From: CBDUWP01 sp965370955 | GTDB taxonomy: Bacteria; Planctomycetota; Phycisphaerae; Sedimentisphaerales; Anaerobacaceae | DNA length: 6,407 bases | Direction of reading: 5' to 3' | NCBI GenBank assembly: GCA_965370955.1 | Contig: CBDUWP010000080.1 | Coordinates: forward strand, 1 to 6,407 | Part shown: piece by piece, positions 1-5,999 of the stretch | Position numbering within the stretch: position 1 is the stretch's first letter | Layout of the letters: each line of letters begins with the position of its first letter | Notes under the pieces: generated by a model | Databases searched by the model: none | Told to the model about the DNA's origin: nothing | The model's input: the letters and a program-made list of their open reading frames with translations, nothing else | Made by a program: the position numbers and the translations under genes

Positions 1-2
1 TT

Positions 3-155
3 ACTTTCTTTTTCCTCAGCAACCGCCTTTTTTACAGCCGGTTTTTTTATCTTTTTTTCACGCTTTTCAACATTATTCCCACCTGCTTCTTTCTTTAATA
101 CTGCCTTCTTGTCTTTGGTTTTTTGAGTTACGTATTTTTTATGAAATTTTGAGCG
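3..155 (-). other. Lysine-rich open frame running off the left edge; doubtful gene
   Basis: On the - strand, one frame is open from 155 to the window edge. It reads as a very basic stretch rich in Lys, with Ala, Val and Glu towards the left (for example KKPAVKKAVAEEKES near the edge). There is no ATG, GTG or TTG in this open stretch. The nearest in-frame ATG, at 188-186, overlaps the end of the acyltransferase gene, but an in-frame TAA at 158-156 follows after ten codons (MRPKQHKKRK). The A-rich - strand has few chances for stop codons, so an open frame this long may be accidental. It could also be a basic protein gene whose start is broken, or affected by an error in the A-runs. I see no recognisable domain and no other candidate gene in 1-168. 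Confidence 0.2.
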
Positions 156-168
156 TTATTTTCTTTTT

Positions 169-1119
169 TTATGTTGTTTTGGGCGCATGTTTCCAGCGTC
201 GATGCAGCCACCAATATTGACTTGGCTCTTTTTTTACGAAATTTTCGATAGCTTTTGTGTACTCCGCAGTTACCCATTTGATGGGGTCTTTTTTATTCTC
301 CCATTGCTCTGGTGTGATTATCTGTTCTATACCGATTTCGAAGAAGAATTTGTTATTTATTCGCCTGCTGTATCCGACTCCGATAGGTATATTTTCGGTG
401 ACAGCTAAGAGGGCGATACTTTTATAGGTACTGGCTGGTCTGCCGAAGAAATCTACAAAGATTCCTTTTCGTCCGGCGTCTTGATCGGCGATAAAACAGA
501 TGGTTGCATTTTCTTTTATGAAGCGAGCCATGTGCGCTGCAGCCCCTTTTTTATCGATCACTTTTTGTCCGACTTTTTCTCTTACTCCGAACAAATATTT
601 GTTGATATATTTATTATCTAACGGCCTTGCGATACTGTAGATATTAAAGCCGAACAGCCCCATTAGATAGCCCATAATTTCAAAATTGCTATAGTGAGCA
701 GCGACCATTATCAGTGGCTTATTTTCTTTCATCATCCACTTAGCTCGTTCGGTATTTTTGAAGGTTGCATATTTTCGCCAGTTTTTCTTTTTGACTAATC
801 GCGGCGTAAATATGACATCTACAGCCAGCATAGCCATTTCCTCGAAGCTTTTTTTACCGGTTTTTTCTATCCAACTATTGCTCTTGTCGCTGAAGCTGGC
901 TTTGAGATTATTTATTGCACGCTTGCGGCCGCGATGATAGTGGTCCCACAGTAGCCTTCCTAAAAAACGTGCTGTTCGCAGATTTTGTTTCATACTGAAC
1001 AGGCTTAATATGAGGACCAAAACGCGCAAGCCCAGATAGGCCAAGAAATCTAAAAAATTATTTCTTTTATGTTTTTTATGGTTGCTTTTGTGTTGATTAT
1101 ATATTTTTATATTATCCAT
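169..1119 (-). CDS. LpxL/HtrB-family lysophospholipid (lipid A-type) acyltransferase
   Basis: Predicted 316-aa membrane-anchored acyltransferase of the LpxL/HtrB/LpxM family. These enzymes transfer a fatty acyl chain from acyl-ACP to a lipid A precursor or similar glycolipid at the inner face of the inner membrane. A basic N-terminus (about residues 1-20) is followed by one hydrophobic segment (about 22-42), the usual anchor. The catalytic H-x4-E motif is AAHYSNFE (His142, Glu147). A second conserved block, QDAGRKGIFVDFFGRPAST, spans about 213-231, and the family-typical ending QYWWLHRRWK lies at 301-310. The frame stays open upstream to a TTG at 1191 and an ATG at 1158. I chose the ATG at 1119 because the strong promoter at 1164-1191 would start transcription near 1157, at or below those codons. 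The length fits the family (about 290-320 aa). No strong ribosome binding site precedes this start. The acyl chain and acceptor cannot be told from sequence, so no symbol is given. Confidence 0.85.
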   Translation of the reverse strand: MDNIKIYNQHKSNHKKHKRNNFLDFLAYLGLRVLVLILSLFSMKQNLRTARFLGRLLWDHYHRGRKRAINNLKASFSDKSNSWIEKTGKKSFEEMAMLAVDVIFTPRLVKKKNWRKYATFKNTERAKWMMKENKPLIMVAAHYSNFEIMGYLMGLFGFNIYSIARPLDNKYINKYLFGVREKVGQKVIDKKGAAAHMARFIKENATICFIADQDAGRKGIFVDFFGRPASTYKSIALLAVTENIPIGVGYSRRINNKFFFEIGIEQIITPEQWENKKDPIKWVTAEYTKAIENFVKKEPSQYWWLHRRWKHAPKTT

Positions 1120-1163
1120 GATTTGGTTTGTTGCTCTGTTTAAAAATTCATAGTTCATGTAGG

Positions 1164-1191
1164 ATTGTAGGAAACAAATAGTAGCTGTCAA
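1164..1191 (-). promoter_or_regulatory. Sigma70-type promoter for the acyltransferase gene
   Basis: Read on the - strand, a perfect -35 box TTGACA (1191-1186) is followed by a 16-nt spacer and a TACAAT -10 box (1169-1164, five of six consensus bases). Transcription would begin near 1157, giving a leader of about 38 nt before the ATG at 1119. This also argues against the two upstream start codons in the same frame. It is a strong match by inspection; activity is inferred. Confidence 0.65.
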
Positions 1192-1214
1192 GTGATTGTA
1201 TTTTTTTGTATTAT
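1185..1214 (+). promoter_or_regulatory. Candidate promoter of the gcv operon
   Basis: CTGTCA (1185-1190, four of six -35 consensus bases), an 18-nt spacer and TATTAT (1209-1214) form a weak sigma70-like promoter. It would start transcription near 1221, about 13 nt before gcvT. Its -35 box occupies almost the same bases as the -35 box of the divergent acyltransferase promoter. TATATT at 1212-1217 is an alternative -10. The spacer 1120-1233 shows no glycine-riboswitch-like fold, and there is little room for one downstream of this promoter. Confidence 0.3.
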
Positions 1215-1233
1215 ATTTGAGAGAGAAGAATTA

Positions 1234-2442
1234 ATGGAGTCGATTGGCAGTTGTTTATACGCTGAGCATTTGAAATTAGCGAACAGGTCTCACATGGCGG
1301 ATTTTGCGGGCTATTTGATGCCGTTGTGGTATGACGGTATTAGTGTGGAGCATTGCGCGGTTCGCGAAAACTGTGGTCTTTTCGATTGTACTCACATGGG
1401 AGTTCTGGAGGTTTCTGGCGGCGATGCTAAAGAATTCCTCGATATTCTCACAACCAATGACGTATCCCGCTTGACCTCTGGCACGGCTCAATATAGTTAT
1501 ATCCTCGATTTTGCCGCAAATATTCTCGATGACATAATTATTTACCAACGAGCAGCCAATAAATACATGGTAGTGGTCAATGCTGCTAACGAGCCCAAAA
1601 TCAAATCCTATATAAAAGATGTTCTTCAAAAAACAGATTTATCGCCGAACGTCCGTGACATGAAAGATGTCACCAGTGGCATAGATTGCAAAGTTGATAT
1701 TGCTCTGCAAGGGCCAAAAAGCGAACAGGCCTTAGAGCTATTGGCTTCTAACAATGAGATTAAAGAACAAATTCGGTCATTGAAAAGTTTTAATCTGATC
1801 GAAATCGAATTGGCTGGGGCTAGCTGTATTATAGCACGAACAGGGTATACTGGGTCAAAGGGTGGATTTGAGATTTTTGTTCATCCAGATAAAGCGGCGA
1901 ACATTTGGAGTTTACTATTGGAAAAGGCGTCGGGGCAGGGATTGCTGCCTTGCGGGCTTGGGGCGAGGGACAGTCTTAGGATTGAAGCAGGATTGCCGCT
2001 GTATGGGCATGAACTGGCTGGCGAATTTAACATTGGGCCATTTGAAGCTGGGTACGGCTGGGCAGTAAAGCTCACCAAAGAAAACTTTGTCGGAAAAGCA
2101 GCGATCGCCAAAAAAGCTGATAGTTATGATATGCAGGTTATCAGAGTTAAATTGGCTGGCGAAAAAGGTGTGCGGCCGGCTCGAGAAAAAGATGCTATCT
2201 TAAATAAGGAGGGCGTCTGTGTTGGGGAAGTGCTAAGCTCTGCCAAAGTTAGCGACAATCAATATGCATTGTGTTATGTTAAACGTAATAGCTTGACCAA
2301 AGGCGACCCTTTGCGGTTATATTATTTGGCGAGAAATAAGGCTCAGCAAAAAAAAGGCAGAAAAATCGCTGTCAAAATCGCTGAAAGAGTATATGGTGAC
2401 ATCGCCGGCGAAGTTGTCAGTAGATACAAAAAATTTGGATAA
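1234..2442 (+). CDS. gcvT: Glycine cleavage system T protein (aminomethyltransferase)
   Basis: A 402-aa cytoplasmic aminomethyltransferase. It takes the aminomethyl group from lipoylated GcvH and gives 5,10-methylene-tetrahydrofolate plus ammonia. The N-terminal signature is clear: MADFAGYLMPLWYDGISVEH (21-40) and GLFDCTHMG (48-56). Folate-site elements include NILDDIIIY (96-104), where Asp100 aligns with the essential aspartate of the family, ARTGYTG (201-207) with GFEIF (211-215), and GLGARDSLRIEAGLPLYGHE (241-260). A C-terminal barrel-like region from about 300 carries GVCVGEVLSS. The protein is longer than the roughly 364 aa of E. coli or Thermotoga GcvT. The GYTG loop has one extra residue, and Ser-Lys replaces the usual Glu after GYTG. 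The frame is open from a GTG at 1192, but the purine-rich GAGAGAGAAGAA (1219-1230) favours the ATG at 1234. It is the first gene of the operon and is separated from gcvH by a palindrome-rich spacer. Confidence 0.96.
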   Translation: MESIGSCLYAEHLKLANRSHMADFAGYLMPLWYDGISVEHCAVRENCGLFDCTHMGVLEVSGGDAKEFLDILTTNDVSRLTSGTAQYSYILDFAANILDDIIIYQRAANKYMVVVNAANEPKIKSYIKDVLQKTDLSPNVRDMKDVTSGIDCKVDIALQGPKSEQALELLASNNEIKEQIRSLKSFNLIEIELAGASCIIARTGYTGSKGGFEIFVHPDKAANIWSLLLEKASGQGLLPCGLGARDSLRIEAGLPLYGHELAGEFNIGPFEAGYGWAVKLTKENFVGKAAIAKKADSYDMQVIRVKLAGEKGVRPAREKDAILNKEGVCVGEVLSSAKVSDNQYALCYVKRNSLTKGDPLRLYYLARNKAQQKKGRKIAVKIAERVYGDIAGEVVSRYKKFG

Positions 2443-2456
2443 TAAAAACTAACGAA

Positions 2457-2483
2457 ACACCGATTAAGTGCCGTTTAAGGTGT
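2457..2483. repeat. Hairpin just after gcvT
   Basis: ACACC (2457-2461) pairs with GGTGT (2479-2483), and TTAA (2464-2467) pairs with TTAA (2475-2478). A two-base bulge (2462-2463) and a 7-nt loop remain. The hairpin starts 15 nt after the gcvT stop codon. No U-run follows, so it does not look like a Rho-independent terminator. It may be part of the larger palindrome cluster or an mRNA 3'-end stabilising structure. Confidence 0.5.
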
Positions 2484-2495
2484 GGTTAGTAAACT

Positions 2496-2590
2496 ACCAC
2501 GCCCTTACGGACGTGGCATTGGTCGCTACGGGCTAAAGCCCGTCCGACTTTGTCGGATGCTTCCATCTACACCCTTGCGGATGTAGTATT
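2496..2590. repeat. REP-like composite palindromic element between gcvT and gcvH
   Basis: Four closely packed hairpins. Hairpin A: 2497-2504 pairs with 2509-2516 (CCACGCCC / GGACGTGG, one C-A mismatch, loop TTAC). Hairpin B: ACGGGCT (2528-2534) with AGCCCGT (2537-2543). Hairpin C: TCCGAC (2543-2548) with GTCGGA (2552-2557), loop TTT. Hairpin D: 2567-2574 with 2579-2586 (CTACACCC / GGATGTAG, the same C-A mismatch, loop TTGC). A and D are diverged copies of a 25-nt unit (2496-2520 and 2566-2590, 18 of 25 bases identical, both ending in ATT), which flank B and C. The arrangement resembles REP/BIME-type elements spread by REP-associated tyrosine transposases, but no transposase is in the window. 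In the mRNA it would fold within the operon and could affect processing, stability or the relative output of gcvT and the genes after it. The structure is seen directly; mobility and function are inferred. Confidence 0.75.
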
Positions 2591-2618
2591 ACGAAGGAAA
2601 AATAAAAGGAGAACGATT

Positions 2619-2999
2619 ATGGTAATTGATGGATTGATGTACACAAAAGATCACGAATGGATCAAGGTTGATGGCAATATCGTGACTATGGGGATTTCTG
2701 ATTACGCGCAGGAACTGCTTGGCGAAATAACTTTTGTTGAGATGCCGGAAACTGAATCGCAAATAGAAATTCATGACGAACTGGCAGTGGTGGAAAGCTC
2801 TAAAGCCGCCAGCGATGTTTATTCTCCAGTGGCTGGAAAAGTTATTGAAATAAATGATGCGTTGGAAAATAGTCCTGATTTGATAAATGATGATTGTTAT
2901 ACTAGCGGTTGGATATGTAAAATTGAAATTGCGGCAAAAGTTTCTAATCCGGATTTGATGGATGCGAAGGTTTATGAAGAATATCTCGTGGGATTGTGA
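2619..2999 (+). CDS. gcvH: Glycine cleavage system H protein (lipoyl carrier)
   Basis: A 126-aa lipoyl carrier that shuttles the aminomethyl intermediate from the P-protein to GcvT and is then reoxidised by dihydrolipoamide dehydrogenase. The family signature is complete: YTKDHEW (8-14), GISDYAQELLGEITFVEMPE (25-44), and the lipoylation site ESSKAASDVYSPVAG (59-73) with Lys62 as the modified residue. Most homologues have Val where this one has the second Ser of ESSK. GWICKIE (97-103) and the C-terminal helix MDAKVYEEYL (114-123) are typical. Full length for the family (about 125-130 aa). The frame is open back to an ATG at 2550, but that lies inside a hairpin. AAAAGGAGAA (2604-2613) with its AGGAG core 7 nt before the ATG decides for 2619. 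It is the second gene of the operon, 39 bp ahead of gcvPA. Its good ribosome site suits a carrier needed in excess over the enzymes. Confidence 0.97.
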   Translation: MVIDGLMYTKDHEWIKVDGNIVTMGISDYAQELLGEITFVEMPETESQIEIHDELAVVESSKAASDVYSPVAGKVIEINDALENSPDLINDDCYTSGWICKIEIAAKVSNPDLMDAKVYEEYLVGL

Positions 3000-3038
3000 T
3001 TGATTTTGGATGTAATTGATTGTTGACTGGAGAATTGG

Positions 3039-4370
3039 ATGCCATTTATTGCTAATACCGCTGAGCAGCAAAAACAAATGCTGGCTGAAATAGGTCTCAC
3101 TAAAGATCAACTTTTTGCTGATATTGACAGTCATTTGCTTGGCCATGATTTTGATTTGAAAGAGGGGATGAGTGAACAAAGAGTTCGGCAATATTTGGCT
3201 CAATTGGCGGGGAAAAACCATATCGATTTGACTTGCTTTTTAGGTGGCGGATTCTACGATCATTTTATTCCGTCAGCTGTTTATTCTATTGTGTCGAGGA
3301 GCGAATTTTATACAGCCTATACTCCGTATCAGCCGGAACTGTCGCAGGGGACATTGCAGGCGATTTATGAATATCAATCGGCGATTTGTCGTCTTACCGA
3401 AATGGAGGTTTCGAATGCGTCACTTTATGATGGCGGTACTGCTATTTATGAGGCAATGATGATGGCGATAGCTGTCACGAAAAGAAAAAAGATCATTATT
3501 GATGATAGTGTCAATCCAATTTATCGAGTTATGATTCAATCTTATTCGCAAAATTTGAACATCGAATTGAAGCAAACCAATTGCCGTGACGGCAGAGCCA
3601 ACAGAGAAGAAATTTTAGAAAATATCGATCAAAATACGGCGGCTGTTATCGTACAAAATCCGAATTTCTTTGGATGTGTTGACGATTTTAGCGACTTGGC
3701 TGACACCGTACATAAAAAAGGATCGCTGCTTATATCGTCATGCTATCCCATTTCACTTGGGCTGTTGAAGTCACCAGCTGCGATGGGTGTCGATATTGCA
3801 GTGGGCGAAGGACAGTCGCTGGGAATGCCTATGTCGTTTGGCGGGCCATATCTTGGCTTTATGGCGACAAAGAAAAAATATGTCCGAAAAATGCCCGGCA
3901 GAATCGTTGGCAAAACTGTCGATAAAAATCTCAAACAAGCTTTTGTACTGACATTGCAGGCACGCGAACAGCATATCAGAAGAAATAAAGCGACATCGAA
4001 CATTTGCTCCAATGAGGCACTTTGCGCTTTGACTGCTTTGACGTATCTATCGCTTATGGGCAAAGAGGGGCTGAAAAAAACGGCTCAGCTCTGCGCGGAT
4101 AAGGCTAATTATGCGTATCGGAGGTTGACGAGCATCGATGGTGTTGAGCCGCATTTTAATACGAAGTGGTTCTTTAATGAGTTCGTTATCGATTTACCAT
4201 GTGAGGCGGCTGACGTTGTGGCAAAACTGATCGAAAAAGGTTTCGCTGCTGGCTTTCCGCTTAGCAGGTATTACGAAAATATGGAAAATTCATTGCTGAT
4301 AAGCGTTACAGAAAAACGAACCAAACAGCAAATTGGCATGTTGGCTGAAGTGCTGGAGGAATGTTTATGA
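3039..4370 (+). CDS. gcvPA: Glycine dehydrogenase (decarboxylating) subunit 1
   Basis: The 443-aa N-terminal-half subunit of the two-part P-protein. With GcvPB it decarboxylates glycine and passes the aminomethyl group to GcvH. Recognisable blocks are FLGGGFYDHFIPSAV (67-81), EFYTAYTPYQPELSQGTLQA (89-108), NASLYDGGTAIYEA (126-139), VGEGQSLGMPMSFGGP (255-270), MPGRIVGKTVD (285-295) and REQHIRRNKATSNICSN (309-325). It has the aspartate-aminotransferase-like fold but lacks the PLP-binding lysine block, which sits in GcvPB, as expected for this subunit. The length matches the family (about 440-450 aa). A ribosome binding site, GGAG at 3029-3032, is 6 nt before the ATG. The stop codon overlaps the start of gcvPB in ATGA (4367-4370), which suggests translational coupling and equal output of the two subunits. 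No damage or missing block is visible. Confidence 0.96.
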   Translation: MPFIANTAEQQKQMLAEIGLTKDQLFADIDSHLLGHDFDLKEGMSEQRVRQYLAQLAGKNHIDLTCFLGGGFYDHFIPSAVYSIVSRSEFYTAYTPYQPELSQGTLQAIYEYQSAICRLTEMEVSNASLYDGGTAIYEAMMMAIAVTKRKKIIIDDSVNPIYRVMIQSYSQNLNIELKQTNCRDGRANREEILENIDQNTAAVIVQNPNFFGCVDDFSDLADTVHKKGSLLISSCYPISLGLLKSPAAMGVDIAVGEGQSLGMPMSFGGPYLGFMATKKKYVRKMPGRIVGKTVDKNLKQAFVLTLQAREQHIRRNKATSNICSNEALCALTALTYLSLMGKEGLKKTAQLCADKANYAYRRLTSIDGVEPHFNTKWFFNEFVIDLPCEAADVVAKLIEKGFAAGFPLSRYYENMENSLLISVTEKRTKQQIGMLAEVLEECL

Positions 4371-5812
4371 AAATAATATTCGAAAAAAGTATCAAAGGCA
4401 GAACCGCTGTCGAGGTGGAAAAATCTGATGTGCCAAAAGGCATCAATATAGATGCTAAATTTTTGAGAGAAAATGATGCCGAGATGCCAGAACTCAGCGA
4501 GCTTGATGTGGTGAGGCATTTTACAGAATTATCGCGCAAGAATTTCGGAGTCGATACAAATTTTTATCCCTTGGGTTCCTGCACAATGAAATATAATCCG
4601 AAAGTTTGCGAAAGGATTGCAGCCTATCCGGGATTTGCTCATTTACATCCGCTATTACCGCAGCTTAGAGGCGGAGGAATGCTGACGCAGGGCGCGCTTG
4701 GAGTTATTTATGAGATGGATTTGTTGCTGAGGGAAATAACTGGCATGGCAGGTTTCACAATGCAGCCGATGGCCGGAGCCCATGGTGAGCTTGCCGGTAT
4801 TATGATTATGGCGGCTTATCACAAGAACAAAGGCAATAAAAAAACTACGGTATTGATTCCAGATAGTGCCCATGGGACCAATCCTGCCAGTGCCGCTATT
4901 GCCGGTTATGATGTCAAGGTTGTGCCGAGCAATGACAAAGGCGTGATGGATATTGCGGTTCTTAAAGAAATGGTCAATGAGCAGACAGCCGGCATCATGT
5001 TGACTAGTCCCAATACGCTGGGGATTTTTAATAGTGATATTGAAAAAATTTGCGAAATTGTTCACAGTGTCGATGGGCTAACCTATTACGATGGAGCAAA
5101 CTTGAATGCAATTTTAGGCAAAGCACGGCCGGGCGATTTTGGATTTGATATTGTGCATTTGAATCTGCATAAAACATTTGCAACTCCCCATGGTGGTGGC
5201 GGTCCGGGTTCAGGGCCGGTAGGGGTTAAGGAAAAGCTGGTGGAATTTTTGCCTGTATCTATCGTGACAAAAAGAGATGACGGAACCTATTGCCTTGAAT
5301 ATGACAGGCCGAACTCGATCGGATATATCGCGCCGTTTTACGGCAATTTTCTGGTGATATTAAAGGCTTTTGTTTACACGTTGTTGCTTGGCAAAAAAGG
5401 TATCACACGAGTAGCAGAAAATGCCGTGCTTAATGCTAACTATATCAAGGAAAAATTGAAGCCATATTATAAATTGCCCTTCGATGTGATTTGTAAACAT
5501 GAATGTGTTTTCACAGCTGAAATTCAGCAGAAAGCCAATGGCGTAAGGGCTATCGATATTGCCAAACAGCTTATTGATATGGGTTTTCATCCGCCAACTG
5601 TTTATTTTCCGACAATCATTCACGAAACAATGATGATAGAGCCAACCGAGACCGAGAGCAAAGAAACGCTTGACGAATTTATCGATGCAATGATCAAAAT
5701 TGCTGATTTGGCTAAAAATTCGCCCGATGTTTTGAAGAATGCGCCTATATCAACGCCAGTCAACAGGCCGAATGAAACGCTGGCAGCAAGAAATCTCGAT
5801 CTGGCTTGCTAA
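4367..5812 (+). CDS. gcvPB: Glycine dehydrogenase (decarboxylating) subunit 2, PLP-binding
   Basis: The 481-aa C-terminal-half subunit of the P-protein, carrying the pyridoxal phosphate cofactor. Conserved blocks are FYPLGSCTMKYNP (66-78), MAGFTMQPMAGAHGELAG (127-144), IPDSAHGTNPASA (164-176), MLTSPNTLGIF (211-221), YYDGANLNAI (240-249) and HLNLHKTFATPHGGGGPG (264-281). Lys269 in the last block is the Schiff-base lysine. Further on, GYIAPFYGNF (319-328) and HETMMIEPTETESKETLDEF (419-438) are typical. An in-frame ATG at 4361 lies only one base after GGAGG (4355-4359), so the ATG at 4367, 7 nt after it, is the better start. That start overlaps the gcvPA stop by 4 nt. The length fits the family (about 480-490 aa). 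This is the last gcv gene; lpd and lipoate-protein ligase genes are not in the window. Confidence 0.97.
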   Translation: MKIIFEKSIKGRTAVEVEKSDVPKGINIDAKFLRENDAEMPELSELDVVRHFTELSRKNFGVDTNFYPLGSCTMKYNPKVCERIAAYPGFAHLHPLLPQLRGGGMLTQGALGVIYEMDLLLREITGMAGFTMQPMAGAHGELAGIMIMAAYHKNKGNKKTTVLIPDSAHGTNPASAAIAGYDVKVVPSNDKGVMDIAVLKEMVNEQTAGIMLTSPNTLGIFNSDIEKICEIVHSVDGLTYYDGANLNAILGKARPGDFGFDIVHLNLHKTFATPHGGGGPGSGPVGVKEKLVEFLPVSIVTKRDDGTYCLEYDRPNSIGYIAPFYGNFLVILKAFVYTLLLGKKGITRVAENAVLNANYIKEKLKPYYKLPFDVICKHECVFTAEIQQKANGVRAIDIAKQLIDMGFHPPTVYFPTIIHETMMIEPTETESKETLDEFIDAMIKIADLAKNSPDVLKNAPISTPVNRPNETLAARNLDLAC

Positions 5813-5838
5813 TCAAAACCTGCTGTATTTGAGTTGTC

Positions 5839-5896
5839 CAGTGCTATTATATTAGTCAAAAAACACACAATTTGGCACTGTGAGGATAAAATGCCA
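5839..5896. other. Competing weak inverted repeats after gcvPB
   Basis: CAGTGC (5839-5844) can pair with GCACTG (5875-5880). Part of the same right arm, TGGCA (5873-5877), can instead pair with TGCCA (5892-5896). The two folds exclude each other. Loops are long (30 and 14 nt) and no U-run follows, so this is a poor intrinsic terminator. It is the only structure that might end or trim the gcv transcript. Confidence 0.2.
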
Positions 5897-5913
5897 GCTT
5901 AATCTGCCGAAAA
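5887..5913 (+). promoter_or_regulatory. Candidate sigma28 (FliA-type) promoter, upstream copy
   Basis: TAAA (5887-5890), exactly 15 nt, then GCCGAAAA (5906-5913). The flagellar sigma28 consensus is TAAA-N15-GCCGATAA, so the -35 box and spacing are perfect and the -10 differs at one of eight bases. It lies about 87 bp before the CheX-like gene, a class of gene often under sigma28 control. Found by eye, and such short motifs can occur by chance. Confidence 0.4.
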
Positions 5914-5924
5914 ATAGACTGTAC

Positions 5925-5948
5925 TAAATCGGACTATATTGCCGATAA
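5925..5948 (+). promoter_or_regulatory. Candidate sigma28 (FliA-type) promoter, downstream copy
   Basis: GCCGATAA (5941-5948) is an exact match to the sigma28 -10 consensus, 51 nt before the CheX-like start codon. A TAAA occurs at 5925-5928, but only 12 nt upstream rather than 15. At the proper distance the sequence is TACT (5922-5925). The -10 also forms part of an inverted repeat, ATCGG (5928-5932) and CCGAT (5942-5946). The exact -10 is notable; the -35 is weak or wrongly spaced. Confidence 0.4.
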
Positions 5949-5999
5949 AACCCCAGTACATAAAGATTTTTACGGTCTGTTAACAAAAAAAGGCGACTT

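Noticed and set aside
187..408. 73-codon open frame on the + strand opposite the acyltransferase
   Set aside because: It lies fully within the acyltransferase gene, with no domain or start signal.
1120..1191. TTG at 1191 or ATG at 1158 as the start of the acyltransferase
   Set aside because: Both lie at or upstream of the transcription start predicted from the TTGACA/TACAAT promoter, and the family length is met from 1119.
1120..1233. Glycine riboswitch upstream of gcvT
   Set aside because: The spacer is AT-rich with no paired aptamer-like core, and the inferred leader is only about 13 nt. A tandem glycine aptamer needs far more space.
1192..1233. GTG at 1192 as the start of gcvT
   Set aside because: It would add 14 residues that do not look like GcvT, and it lies inside the divergent promoter region. 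The ATG at 1234 follows a purine-rich ribosome site.
2496..2590. CRISPR array
   Set aside because: There are only two imperfect copies of a 25-nt unit, the space between them is filled by other palindromes, and there are no further repeats or cas genes.
2550..2618. ATG at 2550 as the start of gcvH
   Set aside because: The extra 23 residues are translated from the palindrome cluster and have no GcvH character. AGGAG at 2607-2611 sets the start at 2619.
2589..3221. 210-codon open frame on the - strand across gcvH and gcvPA
   Set aside because: It is antisense to two clear genes, has no recognisable domain and no ribosome site. It is a shadow of the coding strand.
5813..5900. Rho-independent terminator after gcvPB
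   Set aside because: The inverted repeats have short stems and long loops, and no T-run follows either of them.
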